Below are positions 8,953 to 16,140 of a DNA stretch of 48,806 nt, in pieces. The position numbers and the translations under genes were made by a program. Within the stretch, counting starts at the first letter, position 1. The number at the start of each line of letters is the position of its first letter. The stretch is from Cellulomonas sp. (lineage in GTDB: Bacteria > Actinomycetota > Actinomycetes > Actinomycetales > Cellulomonadaceae): the NCBI RefSeq assembly GCF_017744555.1, contig NZ_JAGIBD010000025.1, positions 1 through 48,806 of the forward strand, written 5' to 3'. The notes under the pieces were generated by a model. The model ran no database searches. It had not been told where the DNA came from and saw only the letters and a list, made by a program, of their open reading frames with translations.

Positions 8953-9036
8953 ATGCCTGACCTGCACGTCTCCCCCGCTGCCGGCCCCCACCACCACGAC
9001 CGGACCTCCCCCGCACGCTCCACGGTCCGGGCATGA
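8953..9036 (+). CDS. candidate 27-codon leader ORF coupled to the downstream gene
   Basis: An ATG with GAGAGGTG upstream opens a 27-residue frame containing GPHHHD. Its stop codon overlaps the ATG of the next gene (ATGA at 9033-9036). The ribosome-binding site lies before this frame and not obviously before the next gene, which suggests translational coupling. No homology is recognised. It may be a leader peptide or a chance frame that marks the true ribosome entry point. Confidence 0.35.
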   Translation: MPDLHVSPAAGPHHHDRTSPARSTVRA

Positions 9037-9677
9037 CGGCCCCCGTCGACCTGCCGCCGACGCTCGTCTCCGGTCTCGTCAGGGCCGCTGCCGCGATCGA
9101 CCCGGACGGTGAGCTCCCGGCCGCCGCGCGCGGGCGGCTGCACGTGCTCCTCGACGCCGCCGCGGGATCGCACCCGGACGCCGGTCGGCACGTGCGCGCG
9201 CGGCTCGCGATCGCCAGTGCGTACGGCAGCTTCCCGCAGCTGAGCACGGCCCCCGAGCTCCGGGACGAGGCCGAGCACCTGGCCGTCGCGGCGGCCGCCG
9301 CCCTACGCGGTGAGCTCGGCACCACCACGCTCGAGGCCATGCGCGACGCGGCGGTCGCTCGGGCGACCGGTCTGCTCGGCGCCGTCGACCCGCGCGCGGT
9401 GCACGCGCTGCTCGCCTGCGCGGCCGCCGTCTCGACCGTGCTGGACGACCCGCCGCTCGACGACCTGGCCGTCTCCGAGAAGGAGGCCGACCCCGCGGAC
9501 TGGGAGGCGTGCTTCTACGCGTCGCTCGCCTGGACCGGGGGTGCCACCTGGGAAGGAGTCCACGAACCGCTCGTCCGCGGGCGGTTCTGGGAGTGGTACC
9601 TGCTCGTCGCGGTGCCGTTCGCCTGGGACGCCGACGCTCCGCTGGTCCCGTACCCGACGGAGCTGCCGTTCGCGTGA
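9033..9677 (+). CDS. helical protein of unknown function, possibly Imm5-type
   Basis: This 214-residue cytosolic protein is Ala/Leu-rich and predicted almost all helical, with no signal peptide or membrane segment. The C-terminal third holds a distinctive block: DWEACFYASLAWTGGATW followed by RGRFWEWYLLVAVPFAW. From memory this resembles the helical Imm5 family of polymorphic-toxin immunity proteins, but there is no toxin gene nearby, so that assignment is weak. The start codon overlaps the stop of a 27-codon upstream frame. It is convergent with the arginase-family gene. Confidence 0.7.
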   Translation: MTAPVDLPPTLVSGLVRAAAAIDPDGELPAAARGRLHVLLDAAAGSHPDAGRHVRARLAIASAYGSFPQLSTAPELRDEAEHLAVAAAAALRGELGTTTLEAMRDAAVARATGLLGAVDPRAVHALLACAAAVSTVLDDPPLDDLAVSEKEADPADWEACFYASLAWTGGATWEGVHEPLVRGRFWEWYLLVAVPFAWDADAPLVPYPTELPFA

Positions 9678-9755
9678 CGCCGCCTGGCCGCTGCTATCGG
9701 AGAGTGATCGGGTACGGCCCGCCGTCGACGATCCGGGGCGCCGGGGCGCCGTAGG

Positions 9756-10598
9756 TCAGCGGGCCAGGAGCTCCGCGGCGATCTCCAGCAGCGCCAGCCC
9801 GGCCTCGCGCACGCGGCCGTCGTCGTCGAGCGCCGGGTCCCACGAGGCGAGCGTGAGCGACGCGAGCGGCAGCCGCCCGGCCGCACCGCGCACGAGCCCG
9901 ACGACCTCGTCCGGCTGCAGGCCGCCGGGCGTCGCCCATCGGTTCGCGCGCCCGGCCGACGTGTCGAGCACGTCGAGGTCGACGTGCACGTGCAGCCGGT
10001 CGACGCGGTCCGCGAGCGCGTCGAGCACCGGCTGCGCCTGCCCGGCTCGGATCCGGTCGACGGTCAGGTGCTCGATGCCCGCCCCGGCGAGCAACCGCTC
10101 CTCGGCGGGGTCGAGCGCGTGGGCGCCGACGAGCACGACCCGCTCGTCGGGCACGGGCACGAACCCCGGCACGGTCGCGACCAACGCCTCCCAGCACCGT
10201 CCGGTGATCGCACTCAGGCACATGCCGTCGACGTAGCCGCTCGTGGTGGTCGACGGCAGGTTCAGGTCGCCGTGGGCGTCGAGCCACAGCAGGCCGGTGC
10301 GCGCGGGCAGCCCCGCGACGACACCGAGCGAGGTCCCACAGTTCCCCGCGAGGACGACGGGCGACGCGCCGGCGTCCCACGCCGCGCGCACCTCGCGGGC
10401 GACCTCCCGCGCCACGGCGAACGACGCTGCGAGCTCGCCGAGGTCGGGCGGGCAGACGACCTCGACCGTGGACACCGCACCGCCCGCGAGCCGCTCCTCG
10501 GCTCCGGCGGCGAGCCAGGCGGCCGGTGCGGCGCCGAGGCCCACCCGGTGCCGCGCGGAGTCGTACGGGACGGTGACCAGGCGCAGGACGGCGGGCAT
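9756..10598 (-). CDS. arginase/agmatinase-family (ureohydrolase) protein
   Basis: This 280-residue ureohydrolase-fold protein has most of the two-manganese site: LWLDAHGDLN (the DAHxD motif) and HVHVDLDVLD (the DxDxxD motif). The usual GGDHS motif is replaced by LAGNCGTSLG, so one metal ligand differs. Many actinobacterial arginase-family proteins of unknown substrate share this. It should hydrolyse a guanidino compound such as arginine, agmatine or formiminoglutamate; which one cannot be read here. The ATG at 10598 is chosen because a TACGCT -10-like hexamer ends six bases upstream, suggesting a leaderless message. An ATG at 10631 would add a Pro/Ala-rich extension foreign to the family. Confidence 0.85.
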   Translation of the reverse strand: MPAVLRLVTVPYDSARHRVGLGAAPAAWLAAGAEERLAGGAVSTVEVVCPPDLGELAASFAVAREVAREVRAAWDAGASPVVLAGNCGTSLGVVAGLPARTGLLWLDAHGDLNLPSTTTSGYVDGMCLSAITGRCWEALVATVPGFVPVPDERVVLVGAHALDPAEERLLAGAGIEHLTVDRIRAGQAQPVLDALADRVDRLHVHVDLDVLDTSAGRANRWATPGGLQPDEVVGLVRGAAGRLPLASLTLASWDPALDDDGRVREAGLALLEIAAELLAR

Positions 10599-10705
10599 CG
10601 GACCAGCGTAGGGAGCACCCGGCGCCGGCATCGACCTCTCGGGCGACCAGGCTTACGCTCGGAGGATCCGCCGCAGCCCGCGACGCGCGACCCACGGGAG
10701 CCCCC

Positions 10706-11350
10706 GTGACCGACACCATCGACCGGCCCTCGGTCCTCGACCTGGACCTCGACGACGCGTTCGAGCGTCCCGTCGTCACGCGCAAGCCGCCGCGCCCGCC
10801 GGCGCCGCCCGGGCCACCGATCTCGGCCACGTTCCGCTACCCGCCCGGCCCGGTGCCGGACCTGCAGGACGCCCCGCGTGACTCCGAACCGCCGGCCGAC
10901 CCGTGGTCGTGGCCGTGGCAGGCGTGGTTGGTGCGCGGTGCGTGGGGGCTGTGCGGCTCGCGCGCGCAGTGGGGCCGCTGGGGTGGCCGTGCGTGGTCGG
11001 GGTCGGGAGGTGCGTGGTCGCAGCCCTCGCCCGCTCGCACGACGACCTCGACGGTGAGACGGGAGGGCGCGACGGTCGGGTCCGCGTGGCCGTGGACGTG
11101 GCAGCGGTCGCGGGTGGCCGCCGGGCTGCTCGGGGTGTTCCTCGGGGCGTTCGGCCTGCACCGGATGTACCTCGGGTACTGGAAGCGCGGCCTGACGATG
11201 CTCGCGATCACCGTCGTCGGCGGGTTCTTCACGCTCGGGCTCGCGGCGCTCGTCATGGTCGTGTGGGGGTTCTTCGAGGGGCTGCTGTACCTGTCGGTGC
11301 GGCGCGGACGGTTCGCCCGGGACGCCCGGGGACGCCCGCTGCGCGGCTGA
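10706..11350 (+). CDS. TM2-domain membrane protein
   Basis: The protein has 214 residues. The first ~130 are disordered, rich in Pro, Trp and Ser (PPRPPAPPGPP, WPWQAWLV). The C-terminal ~75 residues are a TM2 domain: two hydrophobic helices flanking a short turn, with the conserved LGAFGLHRMYLGYWKRG motif, including the DG/GxHRFYLG-like core. TM2 proteins are small inner-membrane proteins of unknown function. The start is a GTG preceded by GGGAG. It is divergent from the arginase-family gene and lies just upstream of the MerR gene. Confidence 0.85.
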   Translation: MTDTIDRPSVLDLDLDDAFERPVVTRKPPRPPAPPGPPISATFRYPPGPVPDLQDAPRDSEPPADPWSWPWQAWLVRGAWGLCGSRAQWGRWGGRAWSGSGGAWSQPSPARTTTSTVRREGATVGSAWPWTWQRSRVAAGLLGVFLGAFGLHRMYLGYWKRGLTMLAITVVGGFFTLGLAALVMVVWGFFEGLLYLSVRRGRFARDARGRPLRG

Positions 11351-11354
11351 CCCC

Positions 11355-11386
11355 TTGACCTTCGAGTCGGGTCGAAGGTCTACGTT
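11355..11386 (+). promoter_or_regulatory. MerR-type promoter/operator with 20-bp spacer
   Basis: A -35 TTGACC (11355-11360) and -10 TACGTT (11381-11386) are separated by 20 bp, the over-long spacer typical of MerR-family promoters. Within it lies a perfect dyad of 9-bp arms, GACCTTCGA (11357-11365) and TCGAAGGTC (11372-11380), with 6 bp between. The -10 ends six bases before the regulator's ATG, so the transcript should be leaderless and autoregulated. Confidence 0.88.
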
Positions 11387-11392
11387 CGCGGC

Positions 11393-12208
11393 ATGACCTA
11401 CCGCATCGCCGAGGCCGCGGGCCTGGTCGGCGTCGCACCGACGACGCTGCGCTACTACGAGGACATCGGGCTGCTCGAGAAGCCGGCCCGGGGCAGCAAC
11501 GGGTACCGCGCGTACGACGAGGACGACGTGGCCCGGCTCCGGTTCGTCACGGCCGTGAAGAACCTCGGCATCCCGCTCTCCGACGTGCGCGAGCTCGTCG
11601 CCGCGTACGCCGTGGAGGACTGCTCGACGGTCGCGCACCACGTCGTCGAGACCGTGGCGGCCCGGATCACGGAGACCCAGGAACGGATCGGCGAGCTCGT
11701 CGCCCTCGCGGCGCAGCTCCAGACGGTCGCCGCGCGGCTCGCCGACGCCCCCACCGGCACCGCGTGCGGCGACGGGTGCCCGTGCGCGACGGTCGCCACG
11801 GAGCCGCCGCCGACCGCGCGCACGCTCGTGCCGCTCACGCTCCGCCCACGTTCCGAGTCGCGCGGGCACGACGCCACGACGCTGGCTGACGCCGGCTCCG
11901 ACGGGCGCGCTCCCGACGCGGCTCCCGTCGCCTGCTCGCTCAGCGCCGCGGACGTGCCCGACCGGGTGACCGACTGGCAGACGCTCCTCGCGTCGGCGGT
12001 CCGCCGCGAGCCGGTCGACGGTGGCACGGCGCTCGACTTCGACCCCGCCCCGGGCCTCGCCGCCGAGGTGGCCCGCCTGGCCGCCGCCGAGCAGGAGTGC
12101 TGCGTGTTCTTCGACTTCACCGTGCGGATGACGGCGGGGCACGTCCGCCTCGAGGTCCGCGCACCGGGCGAGGCCGCCGACGTCGTCGCCGCGATGTTCG
12201 GCGCCTGA
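11393..12208 (+). CDS. MerR-family transcriptional regulator, probably metal-responsive, with fused C-terminal domain
   Basis: The protein has 271 residues, about twice the length of a plain metal-type MerR. Residues 1-70 are the winged helix (YRIAEAAGLVGVAPTTLRYYEDIGLLEK); a dimerisation helix follows to ~120. Cys residues at EDCSTVAHH and the cluster CGDGCPC could bind a soft metal or thiol-reactive ligand. After a ~60-residue linker comes a second domain (~180-271) with ACSLSA, RVTDWQTLL and EQECCVFFDFTVRM, which I recognise only as a recurrent unnamed fusion in actinobacterial MerR proteins. It should distort its own promoter at 11355-11386. No transporter or reductase target lies beside it. 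Confidence 0.85.
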   Translation: MTYRIAEAAGLVGVAPTTLRYYEDIGLLEKPARGSNGYRAYDEDDVARLRFVTAVKNLGIPLSDVRELVAAYAVEDCSTVAHHVVETVAARITETQERIGELVALAAQLQTVAARLADAPTGTACGDGCPCATVATEPPPTARTLVPLTLRPRSESRGHDATTLADAGSDGRAPDAAPVACSLSAADVPDRVTDWQTLLASAVRREPVDGGTALDFDPAPGLAAEVARLAAAEQECCVFFDFTVRMTAGHVRLEVRAPGEAADVVAAMFGA

Positions 12209-12520
12209 CGCGCGTCGCGCGCACCTGACGCGGTCCGGGCCCGTTGCGTCGCCGCGAAACGATTACGGCGAAATGTGAGCGATAACATCCAGCCGTCGCG
12301 CAAGGGCGAGGACGCCCTGAGCCGGACATCCCGGTGCGCGACGAGGGGCGACGACCGCGAGCCGGGCACCCGGCGGGGACCGGCCTCCCGCCTGAGGACC
12401 CGACCGCACGCCCGACGTGGCACACCCCCGTCCACGCCGCCGCCGGCCGGCACGGACGCAGCGGCGCCGACCGGCACCGGGTCCGCGACAGCACCCGCTC
12501 GTGACACTCGAGGAGCCACG
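12209..12520. other. upstream region of the + strand GH43 gene
   Basis: This region separates the MerR gene from the GH43 gene. It holds the LacI-type operator at 12273-12288, a CGAAACGATTA motif at 12255-12265 that recurs as CGAAACGGTTA near the second operator, and then about 230 bases of GC-rich untranslated leader. An in-frame GTG at 12275 inside the operator is rejected as a start because it would put a long basic region before the signal peptide. Confidence 0.5.
12273..12288. promoter_or_regulatory. LacI-family operator upstream of the GH43 gene
   Basis: ATGTGAGCGATAACAT is an imperfect palindrome with the central CG typical of LacI-family sites. It differs at one base from the site at 18314-18329, which precedes the other GH43 gene. 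Confidence 0.7.
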
Positions 12521-14335
12521 TTGAAGCAGCCACCCTCACGCCCGCCCCGGAGGCGACTCCGGTCGGCGATCGCCCTGCTCGCCTCGGCGGTCTGCGCCGT
12601 CGCCCTGCTCCCTGCGCCGGCGCAGGCGGACAACCCCATCGTTCAGCACATCTACACCGCCGACCCGGCACCCCTGGTGTACGACGGCCGCGTCTACCTC
12701 TACACGGGGCACGACGAGGACGGCTCGTCGTACTTCACGATGCGCGACTGGCACGTGTTCTCGTCGGCCGACATGGTCAACTGGACGGACCACGGCTCAC
12801 CGATGTCGCTCGCGACGTTCAGCTGGGCGGACGCCGATGCGTGGGCCGGTCAGGTCGTGCCGCGCAACGGGAAGTTCTACTGGTACGTGCCGGTCCGGCA
12901 GCGCTCGACGGGGCAGCGCGTCATCGGGGTCGGCGTCGCCGACAGCCCGACGGGGCCGTTCCGCGACGCGATCGGCCGCCCGCTCGTCGGCAACGGCGAG
13001 ATCGACCCGACCGTGATGATCGACGACGACGGTCAGGCGTACCTGTACTGGGGCAACCCGCACCTCTGGTACGTCCGGCTGAACGCGGACATGATCTCGT
13101 ACTCGGGCAGCCCGACCCAGATCCCGCTCACCACCGCCGGGTTCGGCACCCGGACCGGCGACGCGAACCGGCCGACCCTCTTCGAGGAGGGGCCGTGGGT
13201 CTACAAGCGAGGCGGGACCTACTACAACGTGTTCGCGGCCCGCTGCTGCTCGGAGTTCATCGGCTACTCGACCGCACCCGGGCCGACCGGGCCGTGGACG
13301 TACCGCGGGACCGTCATGCCGACCCAGGGCAGCAGCTTCACCAACCACCCGGGCGTCATCGACTTCGCGGGCGGGTCGTACTTCTTCTACCACAACGGTG
13401 CGCTGCCGGGCGGAGGCGGTTACACGCGGTCCGTGGCGGTCGAGAAGTTCACGTACGGCGCCGACGGCAGCATCCCGACGATCACCATGACGTCGACGGG
13501 TGCGCCGCAGGTCGGCACGCTCGACCCGTACGTGCGGCAGGAGGCCGAGACGATCGCCTGGGAGTCCGGGATCGAGACGGAGCCGTCGACCGAGGGCGGC
13601 ATGAACATCGGCTGGATCGAGAACGGCGACTACGTCAAGGTGAAGGGCGTCGCGTTCGGCACGGGCGCGACGTCGTTCTCGGCACGGGTCGCGTCGGCGA
13701 CCAGCGGCGGCCGCATCGAGGTGCGGCTCGACGGCACCGGCGGTCCTGTCGTCGCGACCTGCACGGTCGGCGGCACCGGCGGGTGGCAGAGCTGGACGAC
13801 CACCACGTGCCCCGTCACCGGCGCGACCGGCACGCACGACCTGTACCTGCGGTTCACCGGCGGCAGCGGCACCCTGTTCAACGTCAACTGGTGGCAGTTC
13901 TCCCGCGGGACGAGCACCGCGACGGCGTACCGGGTGACCAACCGCAACAGCGGGCAGGTGATCGACGTGCAGCAGGGCAGCCTCGCCGACTCGGCGGTCG
14001 TGGGCCAGTGGCCCAGCACCGGCTCGGCGTGGCAGCAGTGGCGGTTCGTCGACGCCGGCAGCGGCAACGTGCGGCTGCAGAGCGTCAACAGCGGCAAGTG
14101 CCTCGACGTGAGCGGTGCGTCGACGGCCGACGGCGCGGCGGTCATCCAGTACACGTGCCACGACCGGAACAACCAGGTCTTCACCTGGCGTTCGACCGGC
14201 GACGGCTACAACCAGCTCGTCAACCTGAACAGCGGCAAGTGCCTCAACGTGGCCAACGGCTCCACGACCGCGGGTGCCGCGCTGGAGCAGCGGTCGTGCA
14301 GCACCGCGACCAGCATGCAGTGGACGCGCTCCTGA
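12521..14335 (+). CDS. secreted GH43 glycosidase with CBM6 and CBM13, probably arabinoxylan arabinofuranohydrolase
   Basis: The protein has 604 residues. TTG at 12521 is chosen as the start because CGAGGAG lies just before it and a clean Sec signal peptide follows (RRRLRSAIALLASAV..., cut after PAQA). The GH43 five-blade propeller spans ~36-320, with catalytic base in TADPAPLVYDG, the pKa-modulating Asp in IDPTVMIDDDG and acid Glu in LFEEGPWVYK. The N-terminal NPIVQHIYTADP resembles Bacillus XynD-type AXH enzymes. CBM6 (~335-460) and a ricin-type CBM13 (~467-604, with NSGKCLDV repeats) follow. It should remove arabinose side chains from arabinoxylan or arabinan outside the cell. A LacI-type operator lies upstream. 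Confidence 0.9.
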   Translation: MKQPPSRPPRRRLRSAIALLASAVCAVALLPAPAQADNPIVQHIYTADPAPLVYDGRVYLYTGHDEDGSSYFTMRDWHVFSSADMVNWTDHGSPMSLATFSWADADAWAGQVVPRNGKFYWYVPVRQRSTGQRVIGVGVADSPTGPFRDAIGRPLVGNGEIDPTVMIDDDGQAYLYWGNPHLWYVRLNADMISYSGSPTQIPLTTAGFGTRTGDANRPTLFEEGPWVYKRGGTYYNVFAARCCSEFIGYSTAPGPTGPWTYRGTVMPTQGSSFTNHPGVIDFAGGSYFFYHNGALPGGGGYTRSVAVEKFTYGADGSIPTITMTSTGAPQVGTLDPYVRQEAETIAWESGIETEPSTEGGMNIGWIENGDYVKVKGVAFGTGATSFSARVASATSGGRIEVRLDGTGGPVVATCTVGGTGGWQSWTTTTCPVTGATGTHDLYLRFTGGSGTLFNVNWWQFSRGTSTATAYRVTNRNSGQVIDVQQGSLADSAVVGQWPSTGSAWQQWRFVDAGSGNVRLQSVNSGKCLDVSGASTADGAAVIQYTCHDRNNQVFTWRSTGDGYNQLVNLNSGKCLNVANGSTTAGAALEQRSCSTATSMQWTRS

Positions 14336-14353
14336 GCGCACCGCACGACAAAG

Positions 14354-14391
14354 GCCCGGGGGGCGGCGGTCCGGTCCGCCGCCCCCCGGGC
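14354..14391. terminator. bidirectional terminator between convergent glycosidase genes
   Basis: A perfect 16-bp GC stem (14354-14369 with 14376-14391) closes a 6-base loop, 18 bases after the GH43 stop and 19 bases before the GH27 stop. Confidence 0.9.
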
Positions 14392-14410
14392 TGTCTCGCG
14401 CGCTGGTCGC

Positions 14411-16105
14411 CTACCCGCGCGACCAGCGCTGGTTCGCGGACGCCGTGCACGTCCACAGCAGCACGGCGGTGTTGTTCGCCGTGAGGTTGTGGTCGACGTC
14501 CAGGCAGAGCCCCGACCGGACGCCGCGGATCGTGCCGTCGCCCTGCAGGGTCCACTGCTGGTTGTTGCCGCCGTTGCAGTCCCACAGCTGGACGCGCGTG
14601 CCCGCGGTGGCGGTCAGCGGGGCGTCGAGGCACTTGCCGAGCGAGCGGAGCGTGCCGTCCGTGCCGGCGGCCCACGTCTGGTTCGGTGCCGAGTGGCAGT
14701 CCCAGATCACGAGGCCGGTGCCGTTCGTGGTCGCGCTTCCCGGCACGTCGAGGCAGCGCCCGGACGACGCGCTGACGAGCGCGGTGCCGGTCGGCGGCGG
14801 GGTGGTGCGGCCGGCGCTCACCACGAACAGGGCGACGCCGTGCTGGGCGACCTGCGCGGAGAGCTGGCTCGTCGTCGAGCCGGTCGCACCCGTCCAGACC
14901 TCCCGGTAGGTGTACGTCCCCGAGCCGAGCCCGACCTGCCCGAGCGTCGTCGAGATCTGCCGGCTGCCCGACCCGCGGTTGAGCAGCGCGACGGCGACCG
15001 AGCCGTCCGCGAGCGGCTTCGCCCACACCTCGGCGTCGCCGTCGTCACGCACCCGGTCCGCCTGGCGCACGAGCGGGTCCTGGTCGATCGCCAGCACGTC
15101 GCGGTTGGTCAGGACGGACCGCACGTCGGAGGACATGTTCCGCAGGTCGTTGCCCGCGATGAGCGGAGCACTGAGCATCGCCCACATGCTCATGTGCGCG
15201 CGGTTCTCGGTGGCGTTGAGCGCGTTCCGCACCCCGACCATGAGCATGTCGGGGTCGTTGTACTGGCCCGGCTTGGTCCACTCCCGCATGGGCTCCACGA
15301 TGTCGAGGGCCTCGGTGATGCCGACGAAGCAGTCGGCGGACGGCGAGCACCCCGTCGACCAGGAGGCGGACAGGTCCTCGGACGTGCGCCACATGTCCGC
15401 GAACGCGCCCCAGCCGGAGTACGTCGGGGCGGTGTTCGAGTGCGCGCTGTTCGGGTTGATCGAGTAGACGATCGGGCGGCCGGTGGCCTTGAGCGCGTCG
15501 CCGAACTTCTTGAAGGTGGCGGCCTGCTCGGAGGCGGTGCCCCGGGGGTCGCACCAGTCGTGCTTGACGTAGTCGACGCCCCAGGACGCGAACAAGTTCG
15601 CGTCCTGGGTTTCGTGCCCGTACGACGACGTCCCCGGGAGGTTCGAGAAGTACTGGTTGCACGTCTTCTCGCGCGGGGCGTGGTACAGCCCGAACTTCAG
15701 GCCCTTGCCGTGGATGTAGTCGCCCAGCGCCTTCATGCCGGACGGGAACCGGTCCGTGCGCGCCCGCAGGTTGCCGCTGCCGTCGCGGGTGTCCTGCATC
15801 CAGCAGTCGTCGACGACCACGTACTGGTAGCCGGCCGCCGCCATCCCCGAGCTGACCATCGCGTCCGCCGTCTCGCGGATCATCTGCTCGTTGATGTTGC
15901 AGTAGAACGTGTTCCAGCTGTTCCAGCCCAGCGGCGGCAAGGGTGCCGGCTCCTGGACCGTGGGGGCAGCCGCCGTGGCGACCGGGCCGGCCGCCGTGCC
16001 GACCGTCGCGGCGGCCTGCACCGACGTGCCGAGGCCGACGACGGACAACGTCAGGGCGGTCGTGGCCAGCGCGGTGCACCAGCGACGACGACGAGAACTT
16101 CTCAC
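14411..16105 (-). CDS. secreted GH27 alpha-galactosidase (or beta-L-arabinopyranosidase) with CBM13
   Basis: The protein has 564 residues. GTG at 16105 is preferred because AAAGGAG precedes it by seven bases; an ATG at 16132 is the alternative. A Sec signal ends near SVQAAA. The GH27 barrel (~57-325) opens with LPPLGWNSWNTFYC and has VVVDDCWM, nucleophile Asp ~183 in YVKHDWCDP and the acid/base region WRTSED. A beta-sandwich domain follows, then a ricin-type CBM13 (~435-564) with three NCLD-type repeats. GH27 with CBM13 also occurs in Streptomyces beta-L-arabinopyranosidase, so side-chain specificity is uncertain. It lies 35 bases after the GH43 gene in one unit. Confidence 0.9.
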   Translation of the reverse strand: MRSSRRRRWCTALATTALTLSVVGLGTSVQAAATVGTAAGPVATAAAPTVQEPAPLPPLGWNSWNTFYCNINEQMIRETADAMVSSGMAAAGYQYVVVDDCWMQDTRDGSGNLRARTDRFPSGMKALGDYIHGKGLKFGLYHAPREKTCNQYFSNLPGTSSYGHETQDANLFASWGVDYVKHDWCDPRGTASEQAATFKKFGDALKATGRPIVYSINPNSAHSNTAPTYSGWGAFADMWRTSEDLSASWSTGCSPSADCFVGITEALDIVEPMREWTKPGQYNDPDMLMVGVRNALNATENRAHMSMWAMLSAPLIAGNDLRNMSSDVRSVLTNRDVLAIDQDPLVRQADRVRDDGDAEVWAKPLADGSVAVALLNRGSGSRQISTTLGQVGLGSGTYTYREVWTGATGSTTSQLSAQVAQHGVALFVVSAGRTTPPPTGTALVSASSGRCLDVPGSATTNGTGLVIWDCHSAPNQTWAAGTDGTLRSLGKCLDAPLTATAGTRVQLWDCNGGNNQQWTLQGDGTIRGVRSGLCLDVDHNLTANNTAVLLWTCTASANQRWSRG

Positions 16106-16140
16106 GAGAGCACTCCTTTGTGCGGTGGTCATGGTGAAGG

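Noticed and set aside
8767..9036. 89-codon frame before the Imm5-like candidate
   Set aside because: The part before 8953 has no ribosome-binding site and looks non-coding; only the last 27 codons have a plausible start.
9694..10830. 378-codon minus-strand frame overlapping the arginase-family gene
   Set aside because: It is out of frame with the ureohydrolase motifs and consists of Arg/Ala/Pro runs.
12275..12520. Longer GTG start for the + strand GH43 gene inside the LacI operator
   Set aside because: It would place an 82-residue basic extension before a normal signal peptide; TTG at 12521 has a strong ribosome-binding site.
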